NCBI RefSeq assembly: GCF_015100155.1
Contig: NZ_JACKZA010000013.1
Coordinates: 42,041 to 106,040 of the forward strand
Direction of reading: 5' to 3'
Length of the DNA: 64,000 nt
Origin: Acidithiobacillus sp. HP-2
GTDB taxonomy: Bacteria > Pseudomonadota > Gammaproteobacteria > Acidithiobacillales > Acidithiobacillaceae
Shown: piece by piece, positions 16,224-24,755 of the stretch
How positions within the stretch are numbered: position 1 is the stretch's first letter
How the letters are laid out: each line of letters starts with the position of its first letter
Notes under the pieces: generated by a model
Told to the model about the DNA's origin: nothing
Database searches by the model: none
What the model saw: the letters and a program-made list of their open reading frames with translations, nothing else
Made by a program: the position numbers and the translations under genes

Positions 16224-16838
16224 TCATTTGTTTTTTGGGGCGCATCCTTTATGTGCTAAACGTAGCTTAAACATATTCCAGAGTGGGTCACCTGCAAGAA
16301 CATGCAGGAACACCATCCCGACGTGCCCAATCCACTGCAAAGCAATTGCAACAGCCCCCCAACGAAGGATGTCCAATAACCATCCAAATGGAATTCCGGA
16401 CCACCACCCGCGAAACCCGCCTAAGAGTGTCAGACCAGCAGTGGCAACCAGAGTGACCGTGAGAAGAAATACTCCGTGCATCAATCCAGGCAGTCCTGCG
16501 CGTGGGCCGGGAGGCGCTAAAATCCCTTGAGATAGTCCCCTGATGTCTTGGACAATTACTCTTAATCCGACGGGATTCAGGGGAAACAAATAACGCAACG
16601 TAATGCGTCCACTGCGGCTCAACATCAGCCAACCCCATTGCAAAAGCAGGACCACGATCAGCACCTGACCCACGATAATGTGCCATTCAAAGGGAAACCA
16701 TCCAAATAACCAGCCCATGAGCCCCGTAATCATTTGAAAGGTAACGGTAGAAAGCAGCAAGAGATGGAGCAGCTTGGCACGATTGGGCCTGCTGTCATGG
16801 ACGCGGCTATATGGAGCGGTAACATGAATGATCGACAT
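16224..16838 (-). CDS. Cytochrome b561-like membrane protein
   Basis: 204 residues with four or five hydrophobic segments: AKLLHLLLLSTVTFQMITGLMGWLFG, WHIIVGQVLIVVLLLQW, LMHGVFLLTVTLVATAGLTLLGG and AIALQWIGHVGMVFLHVLAG. Candidate haem-ligand His residues lie in the first (LLH), second (WHIIVG), third (LMH) and fourth (IGHVGMVFLH) helices, the layout of the soluble-partner cytochrome b561/Ni-hydrogenase b-subunit family. It would pass electrons between quinol and a periplasmic partner. It is divergent from the HiPIP gene over a 186-bp spacer, which suggests joint regulation. Its C-terminus abuts a truncated IS but looks complete. Confidence 0.75.
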   Translation of the reverse strand: MSIIHVTAPYSRVHDSRPNRAKLLHLLLLSTVTFQMITGLMGWLFGWFPFEWHIIVGQVLIVVLLLQWGWLMLSRSGRITLRYLFPLNPVGLRVIVQDIRGLSQGILAPPGPRAGLPGLMHGVFLLTVTLVATAGLTLLGGFRGWWSGIPFGWLLDILRWGAVAIALQWIGHVGMVFLHVLAGDPLWNMFKLRLAHKGCAPKNK

Positions 16839-17024
16839 ACACAGCGTACCTCATCAAAGTTAATCCCTGTATAAAAAACCTGTTTGGTGGATATACGAAT
16901 AACCTCCTGATGTAGATGCAAAAAAAATCTGTTAGGCGGGTGCATCCAGATTGTAAAAGCTGTCGTATACATATATGCGTGAAGTTCTATTTCCTTATCA
17001 CCGCCAGCTTTGAGGACAATCTCT

Positions 17025-17306
17025 ATGAAAAAATCGATGAATCGTCGTGAATGGTTAAAAACGAGCACTCAAATTGCGGCAGTTGCGGCTGTAGCTCCCC
17101 TAGTTTTTTCGCCTCTGGCGGAAGCCGGCACGCTTTCGAGCAAGGCTTCCGTCAGCTATCAGGATCATCCTTCGGGCAAGGATATGTGTAGCAACTGTAT
17201 GCACTTCATTCCAGGCTCAAGCCCTACCGCAGACGGGACTTGCAAAGTGGTGGCGGGAAAAATCAGCCCTCACGGTTACTGCTACGCCTATACACCCAAA
17301 TCGTAA
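17025..17306 (+). CDS. hip: High-potential iron-sulfur protein (HiPIP, Iro-like)
   Basis: 93 residues. The N-terminus is a twin-arginine signal (NRREWLKTS then AAVAAVAPLVFSPLAEA), so the protein is exported folded to the periplasm. The mature part has the four cluster ligands spaced C-x2-C-x16-C-x13-C (DMCSNCMHF, GTCKVVAGKISPHGYCYAYTPKS). The ending closely recalls the Iro protein of Acidithiobacillus. HiPIPs carry one electron at high potential between a cytochrome complex and a terminal oxidase. I choose the ATG at 17025 behind TTGAGGACAAT over an in-frame TTG fifteen bases earlier. Confidence 0.9.
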   Translation: MKKSMNRREWLKTSTQIAAVAAVAPLVFSPLAEAGTLSSKASVSYQDHPSGKDMCSNCMHFIPGSSPTADGTCKVVAGKISPHGYCYAYTPKS

Positions 17307-17326
17307 CCATCAGTCAGGAGGTTTAA

Positions 17327-17827
17327 ATGAAAAGGTTCAAACTGAAAAACGCTGCTATATTGGCTGGTCTCGCCCTCACCATGGGCTTGGCAGCACCTTT
17401 GGCAATCGCCTCACCAAATGCGGCATCCATTCAGCGTGCTGACATCAAGCTGCCTATACAGAATTACATTGGTGACTTTGGTGGCCCATCGGGCGTAAAA
17501 GCACTGATTAGTACTTTTGTGGGTTATGTCGCTGCAGATCCCCACATCAATTATTACTTTGCGCACACCAACATCAAGGCCCTCAAATATAATCTGACCC
17601 AACAGGTTTGTGAGGTAGTGGGTGGGCCCTGCAAATACACAGGCCCTACCATGACCGCCACGCACAAAGGATTGCATGTCACCACTGCCGCTTTCAATTA
17701 TCTGGCACAAGACATGATTAAGGCCATGGACAAGCGGGGAATCGCCAAGCCTGCGCAGAATTACCTGTTAGCACAACTGGCCGCTATGGAACCACAGGTA
17801 GTCACGGCCAGTGGCCCTTTGGGCTGA
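17327..17827 (+). CDS. Periplasmic group 1 truncated hemoglobin
   Basis: 166 residues. A signal peptide (MKRFKLKNAAILAGLALTMG... cleaved near AIASPN) is unusual for a globin and places it in the periplasm. The mature domain has the truncated-globin layout: GGPSGVKALISTFV, AADPHINYYFAHTN, CEVVGGPCKYTG, and the proximal haem His in ATHKGLHVT. At the position where most members have Tyr B10 (DAFY) I read TFV, implying a less polar distal pocket. It is 20 bp behind the HiPIP gene with AGGAGG in front, so the two are co-transcribed. O2, NO or sulfide binding are possibilities; the ligand is not known. Confidence 0.85.
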   Translation: MKRFKLKNAAILAGLALTMGLAAPLAIASPNAASIQRADIKLPIQNYIGDFGGPSGVKALISTFVGYVAADPHINYYFAHTNIKALKYNLTQQVCEVVGGPCKYTGPTMTATHKGLHVTTAAFNYLAQDMIKAMDKRGIAKPAQNYLLAQLAAMEPQVVTASGPLG

Positions 17828-17926
17828 GTTTAATGGCCCGCAAGTATGTCCACCACGCCATTAAGCATGTCTTTTTTGGTAGATACGCTTAATGGGAACC
17901 AAAAATCCTAAGTTTAGGAAGAGATT

Positions 17927-19003
17927 ATGAATACACTGAAGAGTAAAGGATTAGCCGTTGCAATTGCTTGTGCATTCGCTGCATTGCCGCTAACCGCCAA
18001 TGCAGCGATCGGGGCTGCCAGTCTATTTGGCCAGGGCCGTATTTTGGGCACCGGAGCAGTAACAGCGATAGACGGTGCTGCCGGTGGTGGTATCAACCCC
18101 TGGGCAGTAATTTCGGGTTACGGCACCAACCAGCAAATTGGCGCGACCGCTTTTTATTCACATGTATTGCTGAACAACTATAATATGGACGCCTATGGCG
18201 CATCGGTCGGACTATTCAATCGTATTGAGCTTTCTTTTGCCCGCCAGAGTTTTGGGTTAGGAAATACCGGAGCGGCTTTGGATCAGGCCATTAACGGGTA
18301 CGCCTATGGTAAGCTTGGGGTAACGCCTAATGCTGAAGAACTCAACGCCCCGGCTTACACGGCTCTTGTTGCTCATGGTCTTACAACCCCTGGCCCGGCT
18401 TTTTTTGGCAACAGCTATGAATTGAACCAGGACATTGTTGGGATCAAGGCCAGACTGTTTGGTAATGTGGTGTATGACCAGAACTGGTGGGAGCCGGAAG
18501 TATCTGTTGGTGTGGATTTTCATCACAACGAAATGCCGAAAAACCTGGCTACCACGCTGCATGTGGCGCGGAACGGTGTCAGTTATTATCTTTCTGCCAC
18601 AAAGGTATGGCTCAACGGAATATTCGGTCTGACCACCCTGGCGGATGTGAACATTGATGTGACTAATGCCAATCAGCAAGGTTTGTTGGGCTTTGGTGGT
18701 GCAGATGGCATGGGCTATAAAGTGTTGCCAGCGGCCTCGGTGGGGGTTTTCCTGAACCGGCATGTCGTATTGGGTGCTGAATATCGGGATATGCCCCAGA
18801 ATCAGTTGATAGCACCGTCTAGTAATAAATTATTGGGTGCACTGGGTGATCAGGTGTCCAAAACCAGTGCCTGGAAAGACGTTTATGTCGCCTGGTTCCC
18901 CTACAAGCAGCTATCTGTGACGGCGGCCTATGTGGATCTCGGTACCATCGCTACCATGAAAAGCCAGAACGGTCTTTATCTGTCTCTGACCAGCAGCTTC
19001 TAA
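17927..19003 (+). CDS. DUF3034 outer-membrane beta-barrel protein
   Basis: 358 residues with a clear Sec signal peptide (ending LTANA). Alternating hydrophobic/polar strands with many Tyr, Gly and Asn and a C-terminal Phe (SLTSSF) are typical of an outer-membrane barrel. Conserved segments such as GTGAVTAIDGAAGGGINPWAVISGYG, IELSFARQ and DIVGIKARLFG fit the DUF3034 family. It follows the hemoglobin gene by about 100 bp, so may be in the same transcription unit. No function is established for the family; a channel for a small substrate or metal used by the neighbouring redox proteins is a guess. Confidence 0.75.
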   Translation: MNTLKSKGLAVAIACAFAALPLTANAAIGAASLFGQGRILGTGAVTAIDGAAGGGINPWAVISGYGTNQQIGATAFYSHVLLNNYNMDAYGASVGLFNRIELSFARQSFGLGNTGAALDQAINGYAYGKLGVTPNAEELNAPAYTALVAHGLTTPGPAFFGNSYELNQDIVGIKARLFGNVVYDQNWWEPEVSVGVDFHHNEMPKNLATTLHVARNGVSYYLSATKVWLNGIFGLTTLADVNIDVTNANQQGLLGFGGADGMGYKVLPAASVGVFLNRHVVLGAEYRDMPQNQLIAPSSNKLLGALGDQVSKTSAWKDVYVAWFPYKQLSVTAAYVDLGTIATMKSQNGLYLSLTSSF

Positions 19004-19057
19004 CCGCATCTATGAGTACATTTTCTCCGTCATCTATACCATGACAATTTTGTGAAT

Positions 19058-19612
19058 ACTCCACCGGCTAAAAGCCGGTGGCTTCAGGTTACGGCTGGAA
19101 GCCGGATCGGTCGGCACTGAGGCCGACGGCTGTCGCTACACGACATGAAAGTCATCGTCTGGATCTGGTGGGGTTTGATTCTTGATGTACTCCTGCTAAA
19201 CCTCATCTGTTACATTCCCACTACTCGCGACCCAATAGCCCCGCCCCCACAAATGTTGGCACCAGTATCTCTTGAGTAACTTCGCATACTCCGTCAGCAA
19301 CCGATGCGAGCTCTTCCCTTTCAAATACTGTACCGCCTTGGATACCGATAGATTCGGCGGTATCCCTATCAATAGATGTACATGATCCCTATTAATCGAC
19401 CCCGCATAGATCACCATTTCCTTACTACGCGCTATCTCTCGCAGCAATTCCCGACATCGTAGCCCTACATCCCAGGCCAATACCTGATATTGGTACTTCG
19501 TCGTCCAGACTAGGTGATACTTACAATCCCAAACCGGGTGACTACCACTTTTATAAGATTCCATAGCTGTGGTTATACCACCGGACTTATCCGCCGCCTA
19601 AAGGCGGGGGAT
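19058..19612 (-). mobile_element. IS200/IS605-family element (relic)
   Basis: Bounded by imperfect-palindrome ends of the IS200 type: CCACCGGCTAAAAGCCGGTGG at 19061-19081 and CCGCCTAAAGGCGG at about 19594-19607. A single Y1-transposase gene with an in-frame stop lies between. No terminal inverted repeats and no target duplication are expected for this family. Exact ends are approximate. Confidence 0.7.
19136..19564 (-). pseudogene. tnpA: IS200-type TnpA (Y1 transposase) with premature amber codon
   Basis: HUH single-strand transposase. The metal-binding His pair is in NRDHVHLLIGIP and the N-terminus is KSGSHPVWDCKYHLVWTTKY. The catalytic Tyr region WGRGYWVASSGNVTDEV is followed by TAG at 19196. 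Beyond the TAG the same frame continues with QEYIKNQTPPDPDDDFHV and a second stop at 19136, the usual family C-terminus. The amber codon therefore removes 19 residues of helix alpha-D, which is normally needed in the dimer. The gene is probably inactive unless the amber codon is suppressed. Confidence 0.75.
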
Positions 19613-19678
19613 TTACGGATCCCCTATCGGGGACTCTAAACCTTTGCAGGTTAGCCGCCAGTTGAGACAGGAAGCGTG

Positions 19679-20524
19679 CTATTCAATGGGTAAAAGAGGA
19701 TCTCTAGACCATTCATTCCAAGAACCAAAATACATCCGAACATTGTCAATACCTGCACTTTTCATCGCGAGAAGTGCATTGGCTGCCCTAGCACCTTTAA
19801 AGCAATATATAATGATGTTACTATTTGAATAAATGCCCGCAGTTTGTAGTTCTGCCAAGAGTTCATTTTTATTTTTAAATATAGATCCGTATTCTCCTGG
19901 TTTCATAAATCTATACCACTCAATCCACCTTGCTCCGGGAATCCGACCTTTACGCGGACAATAATCAATGCCATAAGGAGAAGAACTCTCCCCAATCCAT
20001 TCACTCACATCTCGAACATCGAGTATTATTGTTTCCTTATCATTCAAAGCTTCGAGCATTTGGTCTTTCGTGACCATGACGTTCTCATTTTTAAGTACTT
20101 TAAAATTTTGCACAGGAATAAGATTTGGGACATCTAAAGTGGTTGGCAACCCCTCGTGCAACCATCTTTGATATCCACCGTGGAGCACGGCAGCATTAGA
20201 ATGACCTAAATACTGCATCAAATACCAGCCCCGGCACGACTGACCGAATCCGTCATTCATCTGCTGTTCGTAGAATACGATTTTTTGATTTGCATGTACG
20301 CCGAGCTTTCCTAATAGATCAGAAAATTTAGATGTAAGGCTTTCCAACCCATCATAGTCTGTCATAGCGAGATAGGTAAAAATTTCACGAAGATTGCGAG
20401 CGCCAGGAAGGTGCCCTGCTAAATAGGCTTCAGGTGACCGGGTATCAATAAGTACGATATCCTCAGGGTAGGAATTCAATAATGCTTGCACATCAGCACA
20501 TTCCAGGATGCTTTCAGTTTTCAT
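19679..20524 (-). CDS. Two-domain sulfurtransferase (thiosulfate/3-mercaptopyruvate type)
   Basis: 281 residues made of two rhodanese domains. The N-terminal one (VLIDTRSPEAYLAGHLPGA) lacks a catalytic Cys; the C-terminal one carries it in IIYCFKGARAANALLAM. A CRKGRIPGA-like PRKGRIPGARWIEW stretch and the terminal GSWNEWSRD are conserved. The reaction is transfer of sulfane sulfur, for example from thiosulfate to cyanide giving thiocyanate. The ATG at 20524 sits behind TGAGG; a farther ATG at 20536 lacks a site. It is the last gene of the sigma-54 operon, 23 bp after cyanase, which suggests handling of cyanide, thiocyanate or released sulfur. Confidence 0.8.
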   Translation of the reverse strand: MKTESILECADVQALLNSYPEDIVLIDTRSPEAYLAGHLPGARNLREIFTYLAMTDYDGLESLTSKFSDLLGKLGVHANQKIVFYEQQMNDGFGQSCRGWYLMQYLGHSNAAVLHGGYQRWLHEGLPTTLDVPNLIPVQNFKVLKNENVMVTKDQMLEALNDKETIILDVRDVSEWIGESSSPYGIDYCPRKGRIPGARWIEWYRFMKPGEYGSIFKNKNELLAELQTAGIYSNSNIIIYCFKGARAANALLAMKSAGIDNVRMYFGSWNEWSRDPLLPIE

Positions 20525-20547
20525 AACACACCTCATTAAAAAAGTTT

Positions 20548-20991
20548 TCAGTAAGTTTTATATTTCAGGTATTTACCGTTCATGGTGACTTTTATGCGAT
20601 CTCCGTGTTCATCCGTTACTCTGGAAATATCTATAGAAAAATCAATGGCACTCATGATTCCATCTCCGAACTCCTCATGAATCAGCTCTTTGATAGTGGT
20701 TCCATATACCTGTAGTATTTCATAAAACCTGTATATGGTTGGGTCTGTAGGAATGGCGGTTGGCAGACATCCACGCGAAGGAACTTCCTGCAGTATGCGT
20801 TCAACTTCCTCAGGAAGTTCCAATAAGTGAGTAACCACACGTGCCTGCTCAGCTGATAGCGGCATTTGTCCCAAGAGCGCAGCAGTGCTCCATTCCTTGC
20901 TGACTCCAAGCCGAGCGCTCAAATCCTTCCAGCTGAGGCCATGAAGAAGTTTTTTTTCTAATATCAATGCAGTGACATCTGATCTGTTCAT
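20548..20991 (-). CDS. cynS: Cyanase (cyanate hydratase)
   Basis: 147 residues with the N-terminal helical DNA-binding-like domain and C-terminal catalytic domain of CynS. The catalytic triad is present with correct spacing: Arg88 and Glu91 in YRFYEILQVYG and Ser114 in GIMSAIDF (Arg96, Glu99 and Ser122 in the E. coli enzyme). It converts cyanate and bicarbonate to ammonia and CO2 via carbamate. No CynR, CynT or CynX homologue is next to it; it sits in a sigma-54-type operon with an FNT channel, a porin and a redox pair, which suggests that cyanate is produced by this pathway or imported for nitrogen. Confidence 0.93.
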   Translation of the reverse strand: MNRSDVTALILEKKLLHGLSWKDLSARLGVSKEWSTAALLGQMPLSAEQARVVTHLLELPEEVERILQEVPSRGCLPTAIPTDPTIYRFYEILQVYGTTIKELIHEEFGDGIMSAIDFSIDISRVTDEHGDRIKVTMNGKYLKYKTY

Positions 20992-21051
20992 TCGTTGGCT
21001 CCTTATAAGTTGCTAAGTTTTGCTGATTACAACCAAAAAAATTGGATGCAT

Positions 21052-22299
21052 CTATGTAAATTTTGTGTTGACAAAAATCCAACCAGCCTGAGTATTCTTG
21101 AATAAGTTATCCGCTGAAATATAGTCTGCATATTGCGCTCCTAAAAGCCAAGATGAGTTAAAACGATGAATAACGGAAAGATCGACTTCATGCCCATAGT
21201 GTACTGAGTGATAGCTAGAATCAAAAGAATAATATCTCGCCATAAATTTGGTATTCATCCAAAGTGCTTTCGCAGTAATGTAAACACTTTTTAACCCTTC
21301 TTTTGGAGTGGTTAGAAAAACATCTGCCCAACCGTTAAACAAATGCTTAGTAGCCAGAGGCGTCTGAAAGCCATATGTACCATTCTTGTTAGCGCCCATC
21401 ACCATGTAATCGGCATGGATACCAAGATTTCTCCAGGTGAGGCCCGCTCCACCATGCGCGTAAGAGGCGTTAACCAAGGGGCTGCCACCGTCATACGGTG
21501 TTTGTTTCGCATAGCTACCGTCGTACTGTATATGGTATGAACGGGTTATGGGTATCACACCTGCAACGCTGATACCAATGCTTTGGCTGTTACAGGCTTG
21601 TACGCCAGACAATAAACAAGCTGCAGCACCAGGTATTAGTGTTTTAGACTGATTTCCGTACCAATAACCAAAAAGATCGGCGTGAAGAAGTTGGCTTTGA
21701 GTAAATGATGCTTGAGCTAGAAAAGTCTTAGATGCTACTAATTGGTTTAGAATATTCTTGATCCGCCAAATATACGCGCCAAAAAGATGAACATGCCTAT
21801 CAACGTTATCATGAAGAGAAACGGCATCAAAACTCTGAGGGGTTTGAAAAAAATCAACATTACCTACGAATCGGCTATCATTTAAAATGATTTCTTGGCG
21901 ACCCACGCGAGCTCTTATGCCTTTCAAACCCGTGTACTGTATATAGAACTGATTGACACCTGTTTCTTCTGGATCGGGTATGGCCGAATATTGAGTCTTT
22001 CCGTTTAGGAGGCTATTGTATTTGTTAATCAGACTGCTCACATTGATAAACTGGATATAGCCTGTTAATCCATATTCCTGGTGGGTTGATAGCGCCAACA
22101 TTGAACGAATAGTGAATGCTTGGGCTTCATCAAGACCAGGCTGTTGCACAAATTCATAGCGAGGTCTGATCTGAAGGGCATAGCTCCCCTTTGAAAGAGC
22201 CTGAGTCAGGGGATCAGAATATGCGGGCAACGTTATGGAGAAAATTGTTAAAAATGTCAGAAATGCAGATTGCACGTTATAAGTTTTTGAATTTTTCAT
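21052..22299 (-). CDS. Outer-membrane porin of the alginate-export/OprD-like type
   Basis: About 415 residues from ATG 22299, the start that begins a signal peptide (KNSKTYNVQSAFLTFLTIFSITLPAYS); an upstream in-frame ATG would add 24 non-signal residues. After the signal come YALQIRPRYEFVQQPGLDEAQAFTIRSMLALST and GLKGIRARVGRQEIILNDSRFVGNVDF, the family hallmark of the 18-strand alginate-export domain, then repeated barrel strands ending in a C-terminal aromatic-rich segment. It would admit an operon substrate through the outer membrane. Gaps to neighbours are about 50-60 bp, consistent with one transcript. Confidence 0.8.
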   Translation of the reverse strand: MKNSKTYNVQSAFLTFLTIFSITLPAYSDPLTQALSKGSYALQIRPRYEFVQQPGLDEAQAFTIRSMLALSTHQEYGLTGYIQFINVSSLINKYNSLLNGKTQYSAIPDPEETGVNQFYIQYTGLKGIRARVGRQEIILNDSRFVGNVDFFQTPQSFDAVSLHDNVDRHVHLFGAYIWRIKNILNQLVASKTFLAQASFTQSQLLHADLFGYWYGNQSKTLIPGAAACLLSGVQACNSQSIGISVAGVIPITRSYHIQYDGSYAKQTPYDGGSPLVNASYAHGGAGLTWRNLGIHADYMVMGANKNGTYGFQTPLATKHLFNGWADVFLTTPKEGLKSVYITAKALWMNTKFMARYYSFDSSYHSVHYGHEVDLSVIHRFNSSWLLGAQYADYISADNLFKNTQAGWIFVNTKFT

Positions 22300-22348
22300 A
22301 TAATATTCCCGGTAGTGTGAATAAAGTATTCGCAATGTTTTCCTTGCG

Positions 22349-23254
22349 TTATATCGGTCTATTTTTTCCATAGGCCCATGAGATAAGCATGAACAATATT
22401 GCTACAAAAACGGTTCCACCTATCCAGTTTCCGGCCCAAACGATAAGTTCATTGCGCAAGAGGCCAAAATGCCCAAAACCCCAAGTGAGAAGTTTTATTT
22501 TACTATCATGGTTAGCCAAGGCGGTACTGTTTAGGGCAATGTATCGACTTTGCATGAGAAGTGGTAAACCGATGAATCCGATGTTGGCTATACAATGCTC
22601 AGTCATACCGGATACGAATGCTAACGGTCCGTACCAAGCCACCACCATTTTGCCAATGTCTGTGCGTCCCTTAACATAGAGAAAGAAAGAAGTTTGTAAT
22701 AACCATGTACAAATAATTGCCATACAAAAAACGGATATGTCATCTGGTCCTACTTTTGATAGTGCTATCATGTGTGCTCGATCAAGGAATATAGATTTCG
22801 CGTATGCGCCTGGACCAGCGGCTACAATACCAATAAAAATAAACATTCCAACCGTGTTACCAATCCAACCTACTAGTAAGAATTTGATATATGAAATGAA
22901 CTTTAATTTTCTGCGGCTTACGGCAACAAATCCTGCGGCCATGTCAGAAGTTATTAGGGATGCTCCTGATACCAAAATGGCCACAAATGAAAATCCGAAA
23001 ACTAAACCACTTACTAGATTAGCTATGCCTGGAGTTGAAATTCCTGCACCGACGGCAATTGCAAGTATTACTCCAAAACCTACCATCGCACCACCCACAA
23101 TGGATTGAAAAAAGAATCCTAATGGTCGAGACCATTTTGTTACGGCTATGGTTGTGAGAGTATCAAGTGTTTCGCTGATTGATTTTGGCTCCATAAAACT
23201 TTGTGGTAGACCTATTTCAGTTTTAGGTTTGACCTCTTCCTGTGCTATATCCAT
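22349..23254 (-). CDS. Formate/nitrite transporter (FNT) family channel
   Basis: 301 residues with six or seven hydrophobic segments and the FNT layout. It opens with a cytoplasmic N-terminus, then GFFFQSIVGGAMVGFGVILAIAVGAG, FVAILVSGASLITSDM, LLVGWIGNTVGMFIFIG, MVVAWYGPLAFVSGMTEHCIAN and NWIGGTVFVAILF. FNT pentamers conduct small monovalent anions such as formate, nitrite or hydrosulfide. Next to cyanase the likely cargo is cyanate, or an ion released by the pathway; no sequence feature visible to me decides this. The C-terminus is close (about 50 bp) to the porin start. Confidence 0.85.
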   Translation of the reverse strand: MDIAQEEVKPKTEIGLPQSFMEPKSISETLDTLTTIAVTKWSRPLGFFFQSIVGGAMVGFGVILAIAVGAGISTPGIANLVSGLVFGFSFVAILVSGASLITSDMAAGFVAVSRRKLKFISYIKFLLVGWIGNTVGMFIFIGIVAAGPGAYAKSIFLDRAHMIALSKVGPDDISVFCMAIICTWLLQTSFFLYVKGRTDIGKMVVAWYGPLAFVSGMTEHCIANIGFIGLPLLMQSRYIALNSTALANHDSKIKLLTWGFGHFGLLRNELIVWAGNWIGGTVFVAILFMLISWAYGKNRPI

Positions 23255-23309
23255 TTTGTTTCCTTTATTGGCAAATATGCATTGAATCGAAAATGATATT
23301 ATGTTGTTA

Positions 23310-24695
23310 TTATATATAGTGATTTGATAATTCTCTGACTGTTACCTTATCAAAACCTGATATTGCAAATGCTGCCAGTTCTCCGTGTTCGTCTGTCAAA
23401 TCCATTCTGCACTCCTGTTCTTGCCTCCTAACCACATTCCATACTCTGTTTTCCGTTTTTTTCATGTGACAAATAGCTAAAGGAAGAGTGGGGGTTTTAA
23501 CTCTTATAATTGTTGGTTTCGTCGAGAATATAGAACACTGACCAGTCAGATTTCTTGCAATTACTTCTGCTTGAAGTTTTATCGGCTCAATGTATGAGTA
23601 TATCGTACCTTTTATGGAGGCACAGTCTCCTAAGGCATATATATCGCAGACCGAAGACTGCAAATGAAGATCTACGCTGATTCCTTTTTCAATTTTCAAA
23701 CCGGCACGCTCTGCTAGGCCCGTATTAGGTACTAATCCCGCAGCTGTGACCACTATATCTGTCTCAAAGGTTAACCCATTCTTAAGTATGGCCTGATAGC
23801 GGTTCGAAGAATATTTCAGCGTTTTAAGAACTGTTTCAAAATGAAAAACCACCCCTTTTTTGTTCAACCGCTTCCGCAGGTCTATCCCTATCGCCTCTGG
23901 AAGTAGCCGGTTTAGAGGCCAATGATTAGGGTCAACGATTGTTACGGTATGTCCGGCAGCAGATATATCATCCGCGAACTCACACCCAATCAGTCCTGAA
24001 CCCAAAATTGTTACTGATTTAGGACCGGAGTCCAGTTTTTGGCGGAGTATCCGGTAATCCGCGAGGTCATTAACGGCATGCACGGTATGAGCTGCATTGC
24101 CGTCTATTGCTAGCTCACGTTGGTGTGCGCCAAGGGCAAGTACCAATTTTCCATAAGCAATTGAACCGCGCGAAGTGACCAATATCTTCCGTGAAGGATC
24201 CAACTTGATCACGGGCGTGTCGGTAAAAATATCGATGTCCAATCGTTGCGCTCTGCTAATTGAATCCTCGTGTATGAGATCCTGGACTGCCTTTCCCTCA
24301 GCCAGAGCCCCAGAAAGAGATGGCTTGGAATAGAAATCTCCTCTGCAGCTGCTAATCAGAAGAACCGGTGCAGAGGATCCCAAACGTCTGAGGTTCTCTG
24401 CAACTGACCACCCCGCAAACCCTGCACCAATAATAACAATATATTCAGGCCCTCCATGGCATTCATTCTGCTCAGTTTTTTTTATGTGTTTGGTTTTTTG
24501 TAAATCACCCGGCGGCGATTTTTTCAACAGTCGAAGATCGCTCTTACGCATACCACATATCGGACATTCCCAACCTTCAGGGATATCCGCAAAGCGTGTT
24601 CCCGGTGCTAACCCTGAATCCGGATCGCCTTGCGCTTCGTCATATATGAACCCGCAGGCTTCACAGATCCATCGTTCATAATTATTGAAATTCAT
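23310..24695 (-). CDS. Rubredoxin-rubredoxin reductase fusion (FAD/NAD(P)H)
   Basis: 461 residues. Residues 5-55 are a rubredoxin with CEACG and CPICG Fe-ligand pairs and PDSGLAPGTRFADIPEGW. After a charged linker a pyridine-nucleotide-disulfide-type reductase starts at about residue 85 (IVIIGAGFAGWSVAENLRRLG for FAD, VTILGSGLIGCEFAD for NAD(P)H, and DIYALGDCAS near the C-terminus). It lets NAD(P)H reduce the fused iron centre, an electron supply normally used by a monooxygenase or peroxide reductase. The acyl-CoA-dehydrogenase-like flavoprotein directly upstream is the obvious partner. Fusion of the two modules is unusual but seen in some bacteria. Confidence 0.9.
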   Translation of the reverse strand: MNFNNYERWICEACGFIYDEAQGDPDSGLAPGTRFADIPEGWECPICGMRKSDLRLLKKSPPGDLQKTKHIKKTEQNECHGGPEYIVIIGAGFAGWSVAENLRRLGSSAPVLLISSCRGDFYSKPSLSGALAEGKAVQDLIHEDSISRAQRLDIDIFTDTPVIKLDPSRKILVTSRGSIAYGKLVLALGAHQRELAIDGNAAHTVHAVNDLADYRILRQKLDSGPKSVTILGSGLIGCEFADDISAAGHTVTIVDPNHWPLNRLLPEAIGIDLRKRLNKKGVVFHFETVLKTLKYSSNRYQAILKNGLTFETDIVVTAAGLVPNTGLAERAGLKIEKGISVDLHLQSSVCDIYALGDCASIKGTIYSYIEPIKLQAEVIARNLTGQCSIFSTKPTIIRVKTPTLPLAICHMKKTENRVWNVVRRQEQECRMDLTDEHGELAAFAISGFDKVTVRELSNHYI

Positions 24696-24755
24696 TGGTT
24701 TCCTCTTCGCTTAACTTGTAACTTCCTATGGCTGAATTAAGAACAAAGCTGTGTC

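Noticed and set aside
16950..17000. Sigma-70 promoter for the HiPIP gene (TTGTAA ... TATACAT)
   Set aside because: Hexamers are present but the spacing (10-15 bp) is poor; not supported well enough to list.
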